NCBI GenBank assembly: GCA_905194675.1
Contig: CAJJTG010000043.1
Span: forward strand, 1 to 14,664
DNA from: an uncultured Collinsella sp.
Lineage (GTDB): Bacteria > Actinomycetota > Coriobacteriia > Coriobacteriales > Coriobacteriaceae
Length of the DNA: 14,664 nucleotides
Direction of reading: 5' to 3'
A program made the position numbers and the translations under genes. The notes under the pieces were generated by a model. It was not told where the DNA came from. It worked only from the letters and a program-made list of their open reading frames with translations, and did no database searches. Below are positions 14,566 to 14,664 of the stretch, piece by piece (position 1 is the first letter of the stretch; every line of letters begins with the position of its first letter).

Positions 14566-14595
14566 AGTCATTGGGGACGTTCTTAAATGACTAGT
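14566..14595 (+). repeat. Second copy of the dispersed repeat unit
   Basis: These 30 bases are identical to 4364-4393, beginning AGTCATTGGGGACGTTCTT and ending TGACTAGT. The unit is bounded by short inverted repeats AGTCATT and AATGACT. Here the unit stands alone: the following TGTTTGAGACAG does not continue the head-to-head partner seen at 4394-4418. No recognisable gene follows in the last 69 bases; three short minus-strand frames run in from the window edge, and I cannot tell whether one is the tail of a gene. Confidence 0.88.
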
Positions 14596-14664
14596 TGTTT
14601 GAGACAGCCGGTGGCGCGCGCAGACGTGGTGTAAGAGCGTCCCGAGGTCCGTCGCTGCAAGTCC

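Overview
The window reads as chromosomal DNA of a high-GC, Gram-positive gut-type bacterium. The gene mix, the strong GC-rich codon bias, AGGAGG-type ribosome sites and the many long antisense shadow frames fit the Coriobacteriia, most likely Collinsella or a relative. This is inference from style and not a database match. I see no rRNA, tRNA, CRISPR array, phage or transposase gene. All complete genes look intact.

Layout: (1) 1-1770, plus strand: the tail of a GntR-type regulator, an ABC ATPase and an ABC-2 permease, a YtrA/YtrB-like self-regulated exporter operon. (2) 1866-4291, minus strand: a two-helix K+ channel, a LOG-type Rossmann protein and a divergent ClC chloride channel/antiporter, read in that order. 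(3) 4292-4504: a divergent promoter region holding a head-to-head palindromic repeat. (4) 4505-7831, plus strand: a 934-residue BvgS/EvgS-like hybrid histidine kinase with two fused periplasmic solute-binding domains, then a NimA-like flavin-binding protein. (5) 7901-10959, minus strand: a solute-binding lipoprotein and a second hybrid histidine kinase, translationally coupled. A strong hairpin separates the two convergent blocks. (6) 11102-12316, minus: a PatB/MalY-type C-S lyase. (7) 12429-13166, minus: the tRNA methyltransferase TrmO, possibly translated from a leaderless mRNA. (8) 13307-14431, plus: a regulator joining an XRE helix-turn-helix, a zinc ribbon and a TipAS-like drug-recognition domain, followed by a glutaredoxin. 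(9) 14432-14664: a long hairpin with a T tail and a second copy of the dispersed repeat.

The most interesting part is 4505-10959. Two hybrid kinases with similar HisKA-HATPase-receiver cores face each other. One carries solute-binding domains as its own sensor; the other has its own Cache-like sensor plus a separate solute-binding lipoprotein in the same operon, with no transporter permease or ATPase nearby. Neither kinase has a histidine phosphotransfer domain or DNA-binding output, and no response regulator lies in the window. This looks like a fused and a split version of one ligand-sensing design, whose downstream partner must lie elsewhere. The second point of note is the XRE-zinc ribbon-TipAS fusion, a drug-sensor domain placed on an unusual DNA-binding scaffold, with a plausible promoter and operator just upstream.
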